Shown: piece after piece, positions 18,356 to 26,767 of the stretch
Layout: each line of letters opens with the position of its first letter
Numbering within the stretch: position 1 is the stretch's first letter
NCBI GenBank assembly: GCA_002396645.1
Contig: DGYI01000070.1
Location: forward strand, 418 to 64,417
Direction: 5' to 3'
Length of the DNA: 64,000 nucleotides
Origin: Firmicutes bacterium UBA5010
GTDB lineage: Bacteria > Bacillota > Clostridia > Tissierellales > Sedimentibacteraceae
Program-made: the position numbers and the translations under genes
The notes under the pieces: model-generated
The model's input: the letters and a program-made list of their open reading frames with translations, nothing else
Database searches by the model: none
What the model was told of the DNA's origin: nothing

Positions 18356-18410
18356 TTATATCCCCCATTTGTGTGTTGAGTATTTTAATACCGTCAAATA
18401 TTATATCATA

Positions 18411-18451
18411 GTTTCGGCAAGCCGAAACATTTAAAATATGCTACGCATATT
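18411..18451. other. Two adjacent perfect inverted repeats between recX and SLH gene
   Basis: GTTTCGGC-aa-GCCGAAAC (18411-18428) and ATATGC-tac-GCATAT (18436-18450). They lie about 55 bp upstream of the recX start and 85 bp upstream of the SLH promoter. They could be repressor sites or leader hairpins; neither matches a LexA box I know. Confidence 0.4.
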
Positions 18452-18533
18452 ATATCACATCTGAACGAATAATAAATGATAATTTAGTTATAATTCAACC
18501 CTAATATAAGTTGATGTCATACTTTGTTTTTAA

Positions 18534-18562
18534 TTGCAATTTAATTATCTCTATGCTATAAT
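18534..18562 (+). promoter_or_regulatory. Promoter of the second SLH gene
   Basis: TTGCAA (18534-18539), 17-bp spacer, TATAAT (18557-18562); the start codon at 18610 follows after a 40-nt leader with GAGGAGG. Confidence 0.65.
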
Positions 18563-18609
18563 AATACTGTTAAATATTAAACTAAAATGAAATTTAAGAG
18601 GAGGAACTG

Positions 18610-20475
18610 ATGAAAATAAATAAGCTACATAAAATAGGACTGCTAGCCTTGATTTTTTGCTTAATGTTTACGACTGTCGTTAGTGCGGCGGTTTCATTTA
18701 GCGACCTGCCTAATGACTGGTCGAAGAATTTCATAACAAGGGCAGCGGAATTAGGCTTTGTAAACGGGTTTACAGACGGTACATTCGGACCGGATAAAAA
18801 TGTGACAAGATTTGATACCATGCTTATGTTATCAAGATTACATAAAATAGATACAGATATGCAAAAACAAATTGAAAATAAATATTTTCCTGTAATTAAG
18901 GAAGTTACGGCTGGAAAAGATTCTTGGGCATATACCGAGCTTTCTAAGGCTCTGTCTTTGGGACTTCTTTCGGAAGATAGATTCAGAAGCTTGTATGCAA
19001 ACGGCTCTTTAGTAAAAGAAGCCACAAGAGAGGACGTAGCAGTGTTTATAGTAAAAGCTATGTGTCTGCAAAAAGAAGTTGAAGAACTTGAGGGCAAGCT
19101 TTATACACTTCAATTTAATGATTCCTCACAAATATTATCAGACTATAGACCTTATGTGTATTTGGCATATGAAAAAGGCATAATAACAGGAGATGATAAA
19201 AAGAACTTCAATCCTAAAATGCCTATCAAAAGAAAAGAATTAGCTAAAATGGTTTGTCAAGCATATGACTACCTGCAAGAAAATGATATTAAGCCTGAAT
19301 TTAGTGATTTTGAAACATACATAACGTTTAAAGGTACTATAGAAAAAATTACTGTAAATTCTATAGAATCATATATAGAAATTAAACCTGACAACGGCAG
19401 CTCAAATCAAATTGTAAAAGTTGTTGATGGAACTACTGTTATAAAAATTAACAACACAGTTTCTAAAATTTCAAAGCTTGAAAAGGGTATGCTTGTTGAA
19501 TGCAGTATAAGCTCAAAGGATAGCACTGCAAAACAAATAACAGTAGATACAACAGTTTCCGTTATCGAAGGTAAAATAAAATCAGTTTATTTTACGCCTC
19601 CTATGAAGCTTATAATAACAAATAAAAATAATGTTGAAGAACAGTTTAATATAAGCAGTGATGTTGTAGTTACATTAGACGGAAAGAATACAGAGTTTAA
19701 AAATTTATCAAAAAATGATACGGTAAGTATCAGAATGGTAGACAACACGGTAACTCAAATTCATTCAACGAGCAGATTGCAGACATACAGCGGTAAAATT
19801 AAGAATATACAATATGATATTCCTATAAAATTATTATTGGAAGACAGCACAGGTAAGATTAATACCTTTGTGTATTCACAAGAACCATATGTTACAAGAA
19901 ATTCGGCTGCTACAACTTTTGATCAATTAAGAGTAGGTGATGAGGCTGTTATAAAGACAGAATATGATGTTATGACTGCAATAGACGCTAAATCAGTGGC
20001 TACTCCGGCAGACTCAATAGCTGTTATAAAGGAAATTACCATAGGTACAAGCAATCGTATAAAGCTTGAGGATTCAAAGGGCGAGGTAAAGGATTATAAA
20101 ATAAGCAGCACTGCAAAAATCAGCGTACTTAATCTTACTTCAACTATATATGATCTAAGAGTGGGATACAAGGTCAGCATAAGCTTTGATGGAACAGAAA
20201 TAGTCTCAATTGAAGCAGCTGAAACAGAAACATCACAAAAGATATTCGGTAAGGTAGTATATGTAAACAATGATAAGAAACTGATAATGCTTCAGATTAA
20301 AAATAATTCAAATGAGAACGAAATTGTATATCTGAGCTTGGATCCAAAATCTGTCATAATGACACTTTCGGGACAAATTAGAAGAGTTTCTGACTTGGTT
20401 CAGGGCACAAGCATTATATGCGTAGGTTCTTACAGCGGAGGAACTTTTAACGCAGTGAGCGTTATTATAGAGTAA
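18610..20475 (+). CDS. SLH-domain protein with five small beta repeats
   Basis: This 621-residue secreted protein has a signal peptide (1-26, TTVVSAA) and three SLH repeats (about 29-78, 103-153, 168-222; first contains VNGFTDGTFGPDKNVT). These are followed by five tandem units of about 75 residues (starting near 240, 319, 394, 469 and 545). Each unit begins with a G-x-I/V-x-x-I-like strand, continues with an I/L-x-L-x-x strand, and ends with a D-L-x-x-G-x-x-V turn. The units resemble small beta barrels common in clostridial SLH proteins and DUF5666-like domains. No catalytic motif is visible, so a structural S-layer role is inferred. A terminator follows at 20492. Confidence 0.85.
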   Translation: MKINKLHKIGLLALIFCLMFTTVVSAAVSFSDLPNDWSKNFITRAAELGFVNGFTDGTFGPDKNVTRFDTMLMLSRLHKIDTDMQKQIENKYFPVIKEVTAGKDSWAYTELSKALSLGLLSEDRFRSLYANGSLVKEATREDVAVFIVKAMCLQKEVEELEGKLYTLQFNDSSQILSDYRPYVYLAYEKGIITGDDKKNFNPKMPIKRKELAKMVCQAYDYLQENDIKPEFSDFETYITFKGTIEKITVNSIESYIEIKPDNGSSNQIVKVVDGTTVIKINNTVSKISKLEKGMLVECSISSKDSTAKQITVDTTVSVIEGKIKSVYFTPPMKLIITNKNNVEEQFNISSDVVVTLDGKNTEFKNLSKNDTVSIRMVDNTVTQIHSTSRLQTYSGKIKNIQYDIPIKLLLEDSTGKINTFVYSQEPYVTRNSAATTFDQLRVGDEAVIKTEYDVMTAIDAKSVATPADSIAVIKEITIGTSNRIKLEDSKGEVKDYKISSTAKISVLNLTSTIYDLRVGYKVSISFDGTEIVSIEAAETETSQKIFGKVVYVNNDKKLIMLQIKNNSNENEIVYLSLDPKSVIMTLSGQIRRVSDLVQGTSIICVGSYSGGTFNAVSVIIE

Positions 20476-20491
20476 TTTGAATAAAAAAGTG

Positions 20492-20530
20492 AAAATAGAC
20501 ATAGTTTAGGTTTTAGACTATGTCTATTTT
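20492..20530 (+). terminator. Terminator-like hairpin after SLH gene
   Basis: A perfect 14-bp AT-rich stem (20492-20505 with 20517-20530) around an 11-nt loop. The T-run is short and lies within the 3' arm. Confidence 0.7.
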
Positions 20531-20562
20531 AGATTATAAATCGAATTAAAGGTGAAAAACTT

Positions 20563-21792
20563 ATGATAACAGATTTTGACACAATAATAATCGGTGCCGG
20601 TGCAGCAGGACTATTTGCTGCATGCAATATAGAAAAAGGGAAAACATTAATTTTAGAAAAAAATAATACAGCAGGTAAAAAGCTTTTGATTTCCGGAGCA
20701 GGACAGTGTAATTACACACATTCGGGAGATTTGGATGATTTTATAAATAAGTATGGAGAAAATGGCAGTTTTTTAAAGCCTGCATTATATAATTTTAAAA
20801 ATGGTGATACCATAGATTTTTTTAAGCTGTCAGGTGTTGAAAGCATAATAAGAGAGGACGGAAAAGTATTTCCTGAATCATTAAAATCCGTCGATATTCT
20901 TAATTCACTGATAAAAAGATGCAAGCTCAATAATATAGAGATAAAATATAATTCGCCGGTAAAATCTATAAGCTATAATCATGAACTTAAACAGTTTACT
21001 GTAAAAACAAACAGTGAAAAGTTCACCTCCAAAAATGTTCTTATATCAACAGGCGGAAGTTCTTATCCAAATACAGGCTCTAATGGAGATGGATTTATTT
21101 TAGCAAGCTCATTAGGCCATAATTTAGTAAATACATTACCGTGTTTAAGTCCTGTGAATGTTAAAAACTACAGCTTCAGTGATTTGTCAGGGATTTCATT
21201 TTCAGATATAAAAATAAGCTTGTGGAGAAATAACAGAAAAATAAAAGAAACATCAGGTGATGTTTTGCTCACTCATAAAAATCTATCAGGACCGGGAATA
21301 TTGAATTTTTCAAGATATATAGAAAAAAATGATAATTTAAAGCTTAATTTTATAGGACTCAGAGAGGATGAGCTTTCGAGATTAGTAGATACAAAAACGA
21401 GAGAAAACGGAAAGCAAGTGCTTAAATCCATATTTAAAGAGATGAATATAAGTAAAAGATTTATTGAAAAAATATTTGAAATCAACAGTATTTCAGAAGA
21501 TACAATATGCAGTCAGCTAAATAAAAAAGACAAGTCAAATCTTATAAGATCTCTTTGTGAGCATAGCTTTGAAGTAGAAAGCTTGGAAGGATATCATTTA
21601 GCTATGGCAACAAGAGGTGGAGTAGCTCTTGATGAAGTAAACAGAAAAACAATGCAATCTAAAATTATAAGCGGTCTTTACTTCGCCGGGGAAGTTTTGA
21701 ATATAGATGGTGATACAGGAGGCTACAACATTCAAGCGGCATTTTCTACGGCAGCACTTGCAGCAAAAGATATAGACAGGAATTTAATGTAG
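20563..21792 (+). CDS. HI0933/BaiN-family flavoprotein
   Basis: This 409-residue FAD enzyme of the HI0933 family has the N-terminal dinucleotide-binding motif IIIGAGAAGLFAACN, the family motif KLLISGAGQCNYTHSG near residue 45, and the C-terminal FAD site GLYFAGEVLNIDGDTGGYNIQ near 372. BaiN in gut Clostridia acts in reductive bile-acid metabolism. Most family members have no assigned substrate, and the conserved enzyme is widespread, so a broad oxidoreductase call is safest. AAAGGTG lies before ATG 20563. It stands alone between a terminator and the convergent iclR gene. Confidence 0.85.
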   Translation: MITDFDTIIIGAGAAGLFAACNIEKGKTLILEKNNTAGKKLLISGAGQCNYTHSGDLDDFINKYGENGSFLKPALYNFKNGDTIDFFKLSGVESIIREDGKVFPESLKSVDILNSLIKRCKLNNIEIKYNSPVKSISYNHELKQFTVKTNSEKFTSKNVLISTGGSSYPNTGSNGDGFILASSLGHNLVNTLPCLSPVNVKNYSFSDLSGISFSDIKISLWRNNRKIKETSGDVLLTHKNLSGPGILNFSRYIEKNDNLKLNFIGLREDELSRLVDTKTRENGKQVLKSIFKEMNISKRFIEKIFEINSISEDTICSQLNKKDKSNLIRSLCEHSFEVESLEGYHLAMATRGGVALDEVNRKTMQSKIISGLYFAGEVLNIDGDTGGYNIQAAFSTAALAAKDIDRNLM

Positions 21793-21892
21793 CTTTTACA
21801 ATAAGCAAGGTGTTGGTAAGTGGAGGCTTTAACAGAGCTTATTGCTTTGATATGCTTTTGCTGTGGATTTAAGGGTTACAAGCGATATAAGC

Positions 21893-21934
21893 AAAAGCCT
21901 ATAAATAAGTAATTACAATAATTTACAGGCTTTT
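21893..21934 (-). terminator. Possible terminator of the iclR gene
   Basis: The gap 21793-21948 holds an inverted repeat AAAAGCCT (21893-21900) / AGGCTTTT (21927-21934) with a 26-nt loop, followed on the minus strand by a TTTTGC tail. The long loop makes this uncertain. Confidence 0.35.
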
Positions 21935-21948
21935 AATATGTATTGAAT

Positions 21949-22707
21949 TTAAAAATTTATAAGAAATTCGATTTTTTCTTTTGAATTATTTAATTGATTC
22001 AAAAGATATTCTTTGTATTCTTCATTTAATTTTGTCACAGTAACTGTAACACTTATGGCTGCAATAGTATTGCCATTTTGCTTTATTGGAACACTTACAC
22101 AACTTGCAAGCAATGAAATTTCACCGCTTTCAGTAGAGTAACCTAGTTCTCTGACCTTTGATACTTCACAAATAAGTTTGGAAACATCTGTTATTGTGTT
22201 TGGCGTATATTGTGTAAGCTCTCTATTTTTATACAGCTTTTCTAGTTCATTATTAGAGTATTTTGATAGTAATGATTTTCCAATGGCTGTTGCATGAGCA
22301 GGCAGTGTCATACCTAAGCTGTTGATAATTGATACTCTTTCTTTACCTTCATGCTTGCTTATATAGGTTATATCAGTTCCGGATAGTACAGCGGCATGGA
22401 CTGTTTCGTTTATTGAACTTGACAATTTTAAACACTCAGCATCAATTGTTTTAAGAAAATCAACATTTGAAATACATTTGTAGCTTAATTGTATAAAATT
22501 ATAGCCTATGTCGTAGCATTTTTTTTCATCGTCAAAAATTAAAATCCCTAAAGCTACTAATTCATTTAATAATCCGAATAGTGAACTTTTTGGAATATCA
22601 GAAATTTTTTGTATTTCTGCAAATTTCATTTTTTTATTTTTTAGCAGCATTTCTATTATGTAAAAAATTCGCTCAGCGTTTCTTTTGTTCTTTTCATTAT
22701 AAAGCAT
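21949..22707 (-). CDS. IclR-family transcriptional regulator
   Basis: This 252-residue regulator has an N-terminal winged helix (about 8-70; FAEIQKISDIPKSSLFGLLNELV) and a GAF-like effector domain (about 80-250; LGMTLPAHATAIGKSLLS and LASCVSVPIKQNGNTIAAISV are family signatures). IclR proteins usually control nearby catabolic operons and bind small acids. It is the last gene on the minus strand of the catabolic region, behind its own promoter. The perfect palindrome ahead of the operon's first gene is its most likely target. GAAAGGA precedes ATG 22707. Effector unknown. Confidence 0.9.
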   Translation of the reverse strand: MLYNEKNKRNAERIFYIIEMLLKNKKMKFAEIQKISDIPKSSLFGLLNELVALGILIFDDEKKCYDIGYNFIQLSYKCISNVDFLKTIDAECLKLSSSINETVHAAVLSGTDITYISKHEGKERVSIINSLGMTLPAHATAIGKSLLSKYSNNELEKLYKNRELTQYTPNTITDVSKLICEVSKVRELGYSTESGEISLLASCVSVPIKQNGNTIAAISVTVTVTKLNEEYKEYLLNQLNNSKEKIEFLINF

Positions 22708-22747
22708 TTATAAATTTCCTTTCAAAGTAGTTACTGATATTAATATT

Positions 22748-22791
22748 GTTATATTTATGTCGGTTATATGCTGTCTGTTATATAATATCAA
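22748..22791 (-). promoter_or_regulatory. iclR promoter with three GTTATAT direct repeats
   Basis: On the minus strand TTGATA (22786-22791), 17-bp spacer, TATAAC (22763-22768). Read on the plus strand, GTTATAT occurs at 22748, 22763 and 22777, spacing 15 and 14 bp; the last two extend to TGTC(G/T)GTTATAT. They cover the -10 and spacer, so they could be an autoregulatory site unlike the operon palindrome. Confidence 0.5.
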
Positions 22792-22854
22792 ATTTTAAAT
22801 AAATATACTATCTTTTTTTATATCTATCTTATACACAAAAATAAAAAATCCTTT

Positions 22855-22899
22855 AAGAATCAAATAAAAATTTAATTTTCAGATTTTTACTTGATTCTT
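22855..22899 (-). terminator. Terminator at the end of the catabolic operon
   Basis: AAGAATCAA (22855-22863) pairs with TTGATTCTT (22891-22899), extended by a partly paired TAAAAAT/ATTTTTA. On the minus strand it is followed by GGATTTTTTATTTTT. It separates the FAH-family gene from iclR. Confidence 0.7.
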
Positions 22900-22974
22900 T
22901 AGTAAGATTTTTATCTATAATCAGTAATGTAATTTATACCTTGAAACACAAATTATATATTGTCCATTGAGTGT

Positions 22975-23871
22975 TTATTTTATGATGTTTGTAAGTTCTC
23001 CGATATTTTCTATATAACATCTGACTATATCTCCTGAATTTAGGTATTTAGGCGGAACAAAGCCAGCCCCAACTCCAGCAGGAGTTCCGGTCAATATTAT
23101 ATCTCCGGCAAATAGCGTTATCCCCTTTGATAAATCACTTATAATTGTTGGTATATCAAATATTAGCTGATTTGTATTTCCATTTTGTCTAAGCTCGTCA
23201 TTTACATAGCATTTTATTTCTAATTGAGGAGGATATGCAATGCTCGATTTATGAACTATATACGGCCCTAAGGCACAAAAGGTATCAAGTGACTTTCCCT
23301 TATGCCATTGAATATGCTCCGATTGAATATCTCTTGCAGAGATATCATTAGCTATTGTATAGCCAAATATATAATTTTCTGCATCCTCTTTATTTACCGC
23401 CTTGCAGTTTTTACTTATTATTATGGCAAGCTCTGCTTCATAATCAAGCTCTTTTACAATTTCTTTGTGTGAATTAATATATTCTCCTTGTCCTATGGCA
23501 GGATATGCAATTTTACTAAAATATATCGGTTTATCAGGTATGTCAGAGTTAATATTTTTTATTGCCTTTATCTCCATTGCATGCTCTGTATAGTTCTTTC
23601 CAAGACATATTACATTTCTTTTAGGGTATGGAATCGGAGCAAGAATTTTTACATCACTTAGATTTATAGTTTCATTGTTCCATGAGTTAATAATTTCATT
23701 GAAACTTCCTATGTCTAAACTGCCTAAAAGCTCAATAAACTTAATCATATCGCTTGGAGCGGTTTGCTTAAGTTTTGCAAATATCATTTCAGCAGAAATA
23801 ACAGCAGTTTTATTTTTGTTTAAAACTCCGACATATTCTTTATTGTTATAATTATATGTTAAAAAATACAT
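22975..23871 (-). CDS. Fumarylacetoacetate hydrolase-family enzyme
   Basis: This 298-residue member of the FAH superfamily, whose members hydrolyse acylpyruvates, isomerise or decarboxylate oxo-dienoates, or dehydrate 2-keto-3-deoxy acids. Metal ligands are visible as the two Glu in LDYEAELAIII and the Asp in ANDISARD; the GKSLDTFCALGP and LTGTPAGVG motifs complete the active site. The first 75 residues form the usual small N-terminal domain. It lies last in the catabolic run, 30 bp after the CoA-transferase-like pair. Acylpyruvate hydrolase or 2-keto-3-deoxy-acid dehydratase are both plausible; sequence alone does not decide. GGAGG precedes ATG 23871. Confidence 0.85.
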   Translation of the reverse strand: MYFLTYNYNNKEYVGVLNKNKTAVISAEMIFAKLKQTAPSDMIKFIELLGSLDIGSFNEIINSWNNETINLSDVKILAPIPYPKRNVICLGKNYTEHAMEIKAIKNINSDIPDKPIYFSKIAYPAIGQGEYINSHKEIVKELDYEAELAIIISKNCKAVNKEDAENYIFGYTIANDISARDIQSEHIQWHKGKSLDTFCALGPYIVHKSSIAYPPQLEIKCYVNDELRQNGNTNQLIFDIPTIISDLSKGITLFAGDIILTGTPAGVGAGFVPPKYLNSGDIVRCYIENIGELTNIIK

Positions 23872-23901
23872 AAATCCTCCAAAATTTTCAGTGTAGTATT
23901 C

Positions 23902-24615
23902 TTAGAATTCCGAATCCCTTATATTATCCGGGTCTACTTCATAAAGTGCCTTCAATTCTTTCTCAGTAGGTATATCAATATATTCCAAATTATTATATTT
24001 GATTTCAAAGTTTGTATTTTCTTTTATCTCCTCTAATGATGAAAGCGGAGATATGCTTTTTAGGATAAGCTCATTTCCAAGCTTTTCAAAAACACATAGA
24101 GGAGTGAAAACATATTTCACATTTCCTTGAGTTGTTACAAAATCAACCTTATCAACAAAGCTTTTCTTGTCATGCTTAGTTCTCCAAATAAATCCACGCT
24201 TGCAATTAGGAACTAATACAGCACTTCCCGCACCGCCGGGCAATCTTACCTTAGGCTTAAAATAATCTCCAATGACACTGTTGTTTAATCTTGCATTTTT
24301 ATCAATTTGAACTCCGCTTAAAAAAGCAACATCTAATCCACCTCTTGCCGCGAAATCAAATATGTCTGTCAATCCAAAAACACTTTTTGTACCCTTGAAT
24401 AGATTATATGAATCTGTAGATATTGAAAGCTCGTCCGGAACAACATCTACCCCTCCTGTGATGTTTAAATATGTTAAATTATCGCCATAGAGTCTTTTTG
24501 CAAGTAATATTGCCGTCATAGGAACGGGCGAGGCAACTCCGTGAAAAGCATTTTTTGCTCCTTTTAAGGCTCTTGCTATTGTTATAACCATCATATCCGA
24601 TACTTTATATTCCAT
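23902..24615 (-). CDS. CoA-transferase-like subunit B (IpdB/GctB type), catalytic Glu absent
   Basis: This 237-residue protein aligns by eye with the glutaconate CoA-transferase B fold; the segment SGVQIDKNARLNNSVIGDY matches the family core. Where GctB has its catalytic Glu in a VESG motif, this protein reads NITGG, with no acid. The C-terminus (IPTEKELKALYEVDPDNIRD) resembles IpdB, the beta subunit of a steroid ring-opening CoA-thioester hydrolase that also lacks that Glu. A hydrolase or retro-Claisen role is therefore more likely than CoA transfer. The frame opens upstream at 24639, but ATG 24615 has GGAGG at 6 nt and overlaps the subunit A stop by 11 bp. Confidence 0.82.
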   Translation of the reverse strand: MEYKVSDMMVITIARALKGAKNAFHGVASPVPMTAILLAKRLYGDNLTYLNITGGVDVVPDELSISTDSYNLFKGTKSVFGLTDIFDFAARGGLDVAFLSGVQIDKNARLNNSVIGDYFKPKVRLPGGAGSAVLVPNCKRGFIWRTKHDKKSFVDKVDFVTTQGNVKYVFTPLCVFEKLGNELILKSISPLSSLEEIKENTNFEIKYNNLEYIDIPTEKELKALYEVDPDNIRDSEF

Positions 24616-25411
24616 ATTCAGCCTCCAAAGATTTATCAATATATTTCAGCATATCTTCAGCTTTTGTAGATTTAAACATATTAATTTCATTTTTATCAAT
24701 ATCATAATATTCAGGGCAAGAACCAGGTTTTGCTCCATTTGGGAGTTCAACAACATAATCGACAAATACTGAACTTAAATCAGCTAATTCCGGATTTTTT
24801 AAGAAAATATCGCTATCAATTATTTTCTCACATGTTACAACAACCTTTTCTGAAGCCTTTGCAATAATAATGTCCTCGTATTTAGGACCTATTATTCGTG
24901 CATTCCCATAAATATCCGCTTCCTGTACATGAATAAACGCTATATTAGGGCGTATTTGCTTTATTGCAGCGAGTTCCTCTCCCGAATAAGGGTCTTTTAC
25001 TAACTTAAATCCTACTGTATCAATTAAATCACTGCCCAGCATACCTCGTACAGGCAAAAATGGAACACCGTAAGCAGATGCTCTTAACCCTGTTATTATT
25101 GTGTAGCATGCATTTTCATCTACTTTTAAGTTTTTGTTCTCAACACTATTTCTATAATTTTTACACAGTCCAAACTCAGATTCATAGCCTACAAAGCCTA
25201 CAGTTACCTTTTCCAGTGCATCTACAGCACATAACAAGTCTATTTCATATGCAACTGCTGTTTTTACTAAATGTAAATTCTTTTTTCCTTGAAGTGAAAT
25301 TTCCTTTGCCACTCTGTTAGGGCTTCTGTGCAATACATTTCCACCAAATGCTATTATGTCACAGTCATTTATTAATTGAACGCTTTCTTTTAATGATATC
25401 AATTTTGACAT
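24605..25411 (-). CDS. CoA-transferase-like subunit A (IpdA/GctA type)
   Basis: This 268-residue partner of the B subunit has the family-I CoA-transferase A fold: FGGNVLHRSPNRVAKEI near the N-terminus, GVPFLPVRGMLGSDL in the middle and FIHVQEADIYGNARIIGP later. VELPNGAKPGSCPEYYD near the end resembles IpdA. A Glu in GFVGYESEFGL (about residue 77) is a candidate for the acidic residue used by IpdAB-type hydrolases. It overlaps the B gene and follows the flavoprotein gene by 18 bp. AAAGGAGA lies 12 nt before ATG 25411. Confidence 0.82.
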   Translation of the reverse strand: MSKLISLKESVQLINDCDIIAFGGNVLHRSPNRVAKEISLQGKKNLHLVKTAVAYEIDLLCAVDALEKVTVGFVGYESEFGLCKNYRNSVENKNLKVDENACYTIITGLRASAYGVPFLPVRGMLGSDLIDTVGFKLVKDPYSGEELAAIKQIRPNIAFIHVQEADIYGNARIIGPKYEDIIIAKASEKVVVTCEKIIDSDIFLKNPELADLSSVFVDYVVELPNGAKPGSCPEYYDIDKNEINMFKSTKAEDMLKYIDKSLEAEYGI

Positions 25412-25429
25412 GATTAACTATGTCTCCTT

Positions 25430-26755
25430 TCATTTTGCTGAATTTGCTGCTATATGAATAACATCCCATACAGAAGCAAAAGGAGGTGCATATCCTAAAT
25501 CGAGATATTGCATGTCTTCGACAGTCATTTCATTATATATACAAGCAGCAAGAGTATTAATTCTAAGTGCTGCACCCTTAGTTCCAACAATTTGTGCACC
25601 TAAGACTATTCTAGTCTTAGTATTGTATATTAATTTAAGGCTTAAATTTGTTGGATTAGGATAATAAGGTGCATGGTTTGGAGCTGTGACAAAGCTTGTA
25701 CTATAGCTTATATTTTCTGAAATTGCTTGTTTTTCAGTAATTCCTGTACAAGCAACTTCTAAATCAATTATTTTAGCCATAGCAGTGCCTAATACTCCCT
25801 TGAAATTAATTTTCTTACCGCAAATTACCTCTCCTATTATCTTACCTTGTTTATTGGCATTAGTGCCAAGAGGTATAAATAAATCTTTCTTTAATACCTT
25901 GTGATAAATGCAGGCACAATCTCCGCCGGCATACACATCCTTTATATTAGTTTCCATATTACGATTGACAAGTATAGCACCATTTTTAGCTTTTTCTAAT
26001 TCATCACCTATGAAGCTTGTATTTGGTCTGACACCGACACAAATAAGGACACAATCGGCTTCGTATTCTGCTTTGTTTGTAATTACTGTTTCTACTTTTC
26101 CATTATATCCTACTATTTTTTCAAGATGCTCTGATAAATGAATTTTAACACCTTTATCCAGCAAGTGTTCGTGTACTATGTCAGTAATTTCCTTGTCAAA
26201 AGCAGGGAGTATTCTGTCAGACATTTCGATAAGTCTTATATTCATATTCATCATTTTAAATGTTTCAACTAATTCCATGCCAATGTATCCGGCTCCGACT
26301 ATAACCACATTTTTTAAATTTTTTACAGCATTTTTTATTTTGTTTGAATCCTCAATGCTCTTTAAAGTAAATACATTTTCAATCGAAGTCCCCACTATGT
26401 TTGGAACAATCGGAGAAGCTCCGGAGGCAATAACTAATTTATCATAACTTTCTGTATATTCCTCTCCATTAGAATTATCTCTAACATTAACTGATTTATC
26501 ATAAAAATTTACTTTTATTACTTCCGCGTTTGTTCTTAAATCTATCCCAGAGCTTATAAATTCCGGTGCTTTTCTAATTCTAAGCAAGTCCTCATTATTA
26601 TTTACATCAGAAATATAATAAGGCAATCCGCAAGCACCATATGACACTTCATTTGTCTTTTCAAATACAATAAGCTCTGCATCCTTTAAAGACCTTTTTA
26701 TTTTAGAAGCAGCACTCATACCTGCTGCAACTCCGCCTATTATAACAACCTTCAA
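25430..26755 (-). CDS. CoA-disulfide reductase/NADH oxidase-like flavoprotein
   Basis: This 441-residue pyridine-nucleotide-disulfide oxidoreductase has the FAD site IIGGVAAGMSAASK at 5, the single redox cysteine Cys42 in SYGACGLPYY (as in CoA-disulfide reductase and NADH oxidase), the NAD site VIVGAGYIGMELVE near 150, and the second FAD motif VYAGGDCA near 275. A dimerisation domain makes up the last 110 residues; there is no rhodanese extension. It may recycle CoA disulfide, or reduce an enone or CoA-linked substrate for the IpdAB-like pair. Start is TTG 26755 with GGAGGG at 7 nt. It is 12 bp after the MhpD-type gene. Confidence 0.85.
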   Translation of the reverse strand: MKVVIIGGVAAGMSAASKIKRSLKDAELIVFEKTNEVSYGACGLPYYISDVNNNEDLLRIRKAPEFISSGIDLRTNAEVIKVNFYDKSVNVRDNSNGEEYTESYDKLVIASGASPIVPNIVGTSIENVFTLKSIEDSNKIKNAVKNLKNVVIVGAGYIGMELVETFKMMNMNIRLIEMSDRILPAFDKEITDIVHEHLLDKGVKIHLSEHLEKIVGYNGKVETVITNKAEYEADCVLICVGVRPNTSFIGDELEKAKNGAILVNRNMETNIKDVYAGGDCACIYHKVLKKDLFIPLGTNANKQGKIIGEVICGKKINFKGVLGTAMAKIIDLEVACTGITEKQAISENISYSTSFVTAPNHAPYYPNPTNLSLKLIYNTKTRIVLGAQIVGTKGAALRINTLAACIYNEMTVEDMQYLDLGYAPPFASVWDVIHIAANSAK

Positions 26756-26767
26756 GCTTTTTCCCTC

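Noticed and set aside
24616..24639. Longer start for the CoA-transferase-like B subunit
   Set aside because: The added residues precede the ribosome site; GGAGG is correctly spaced for ATG 24615.
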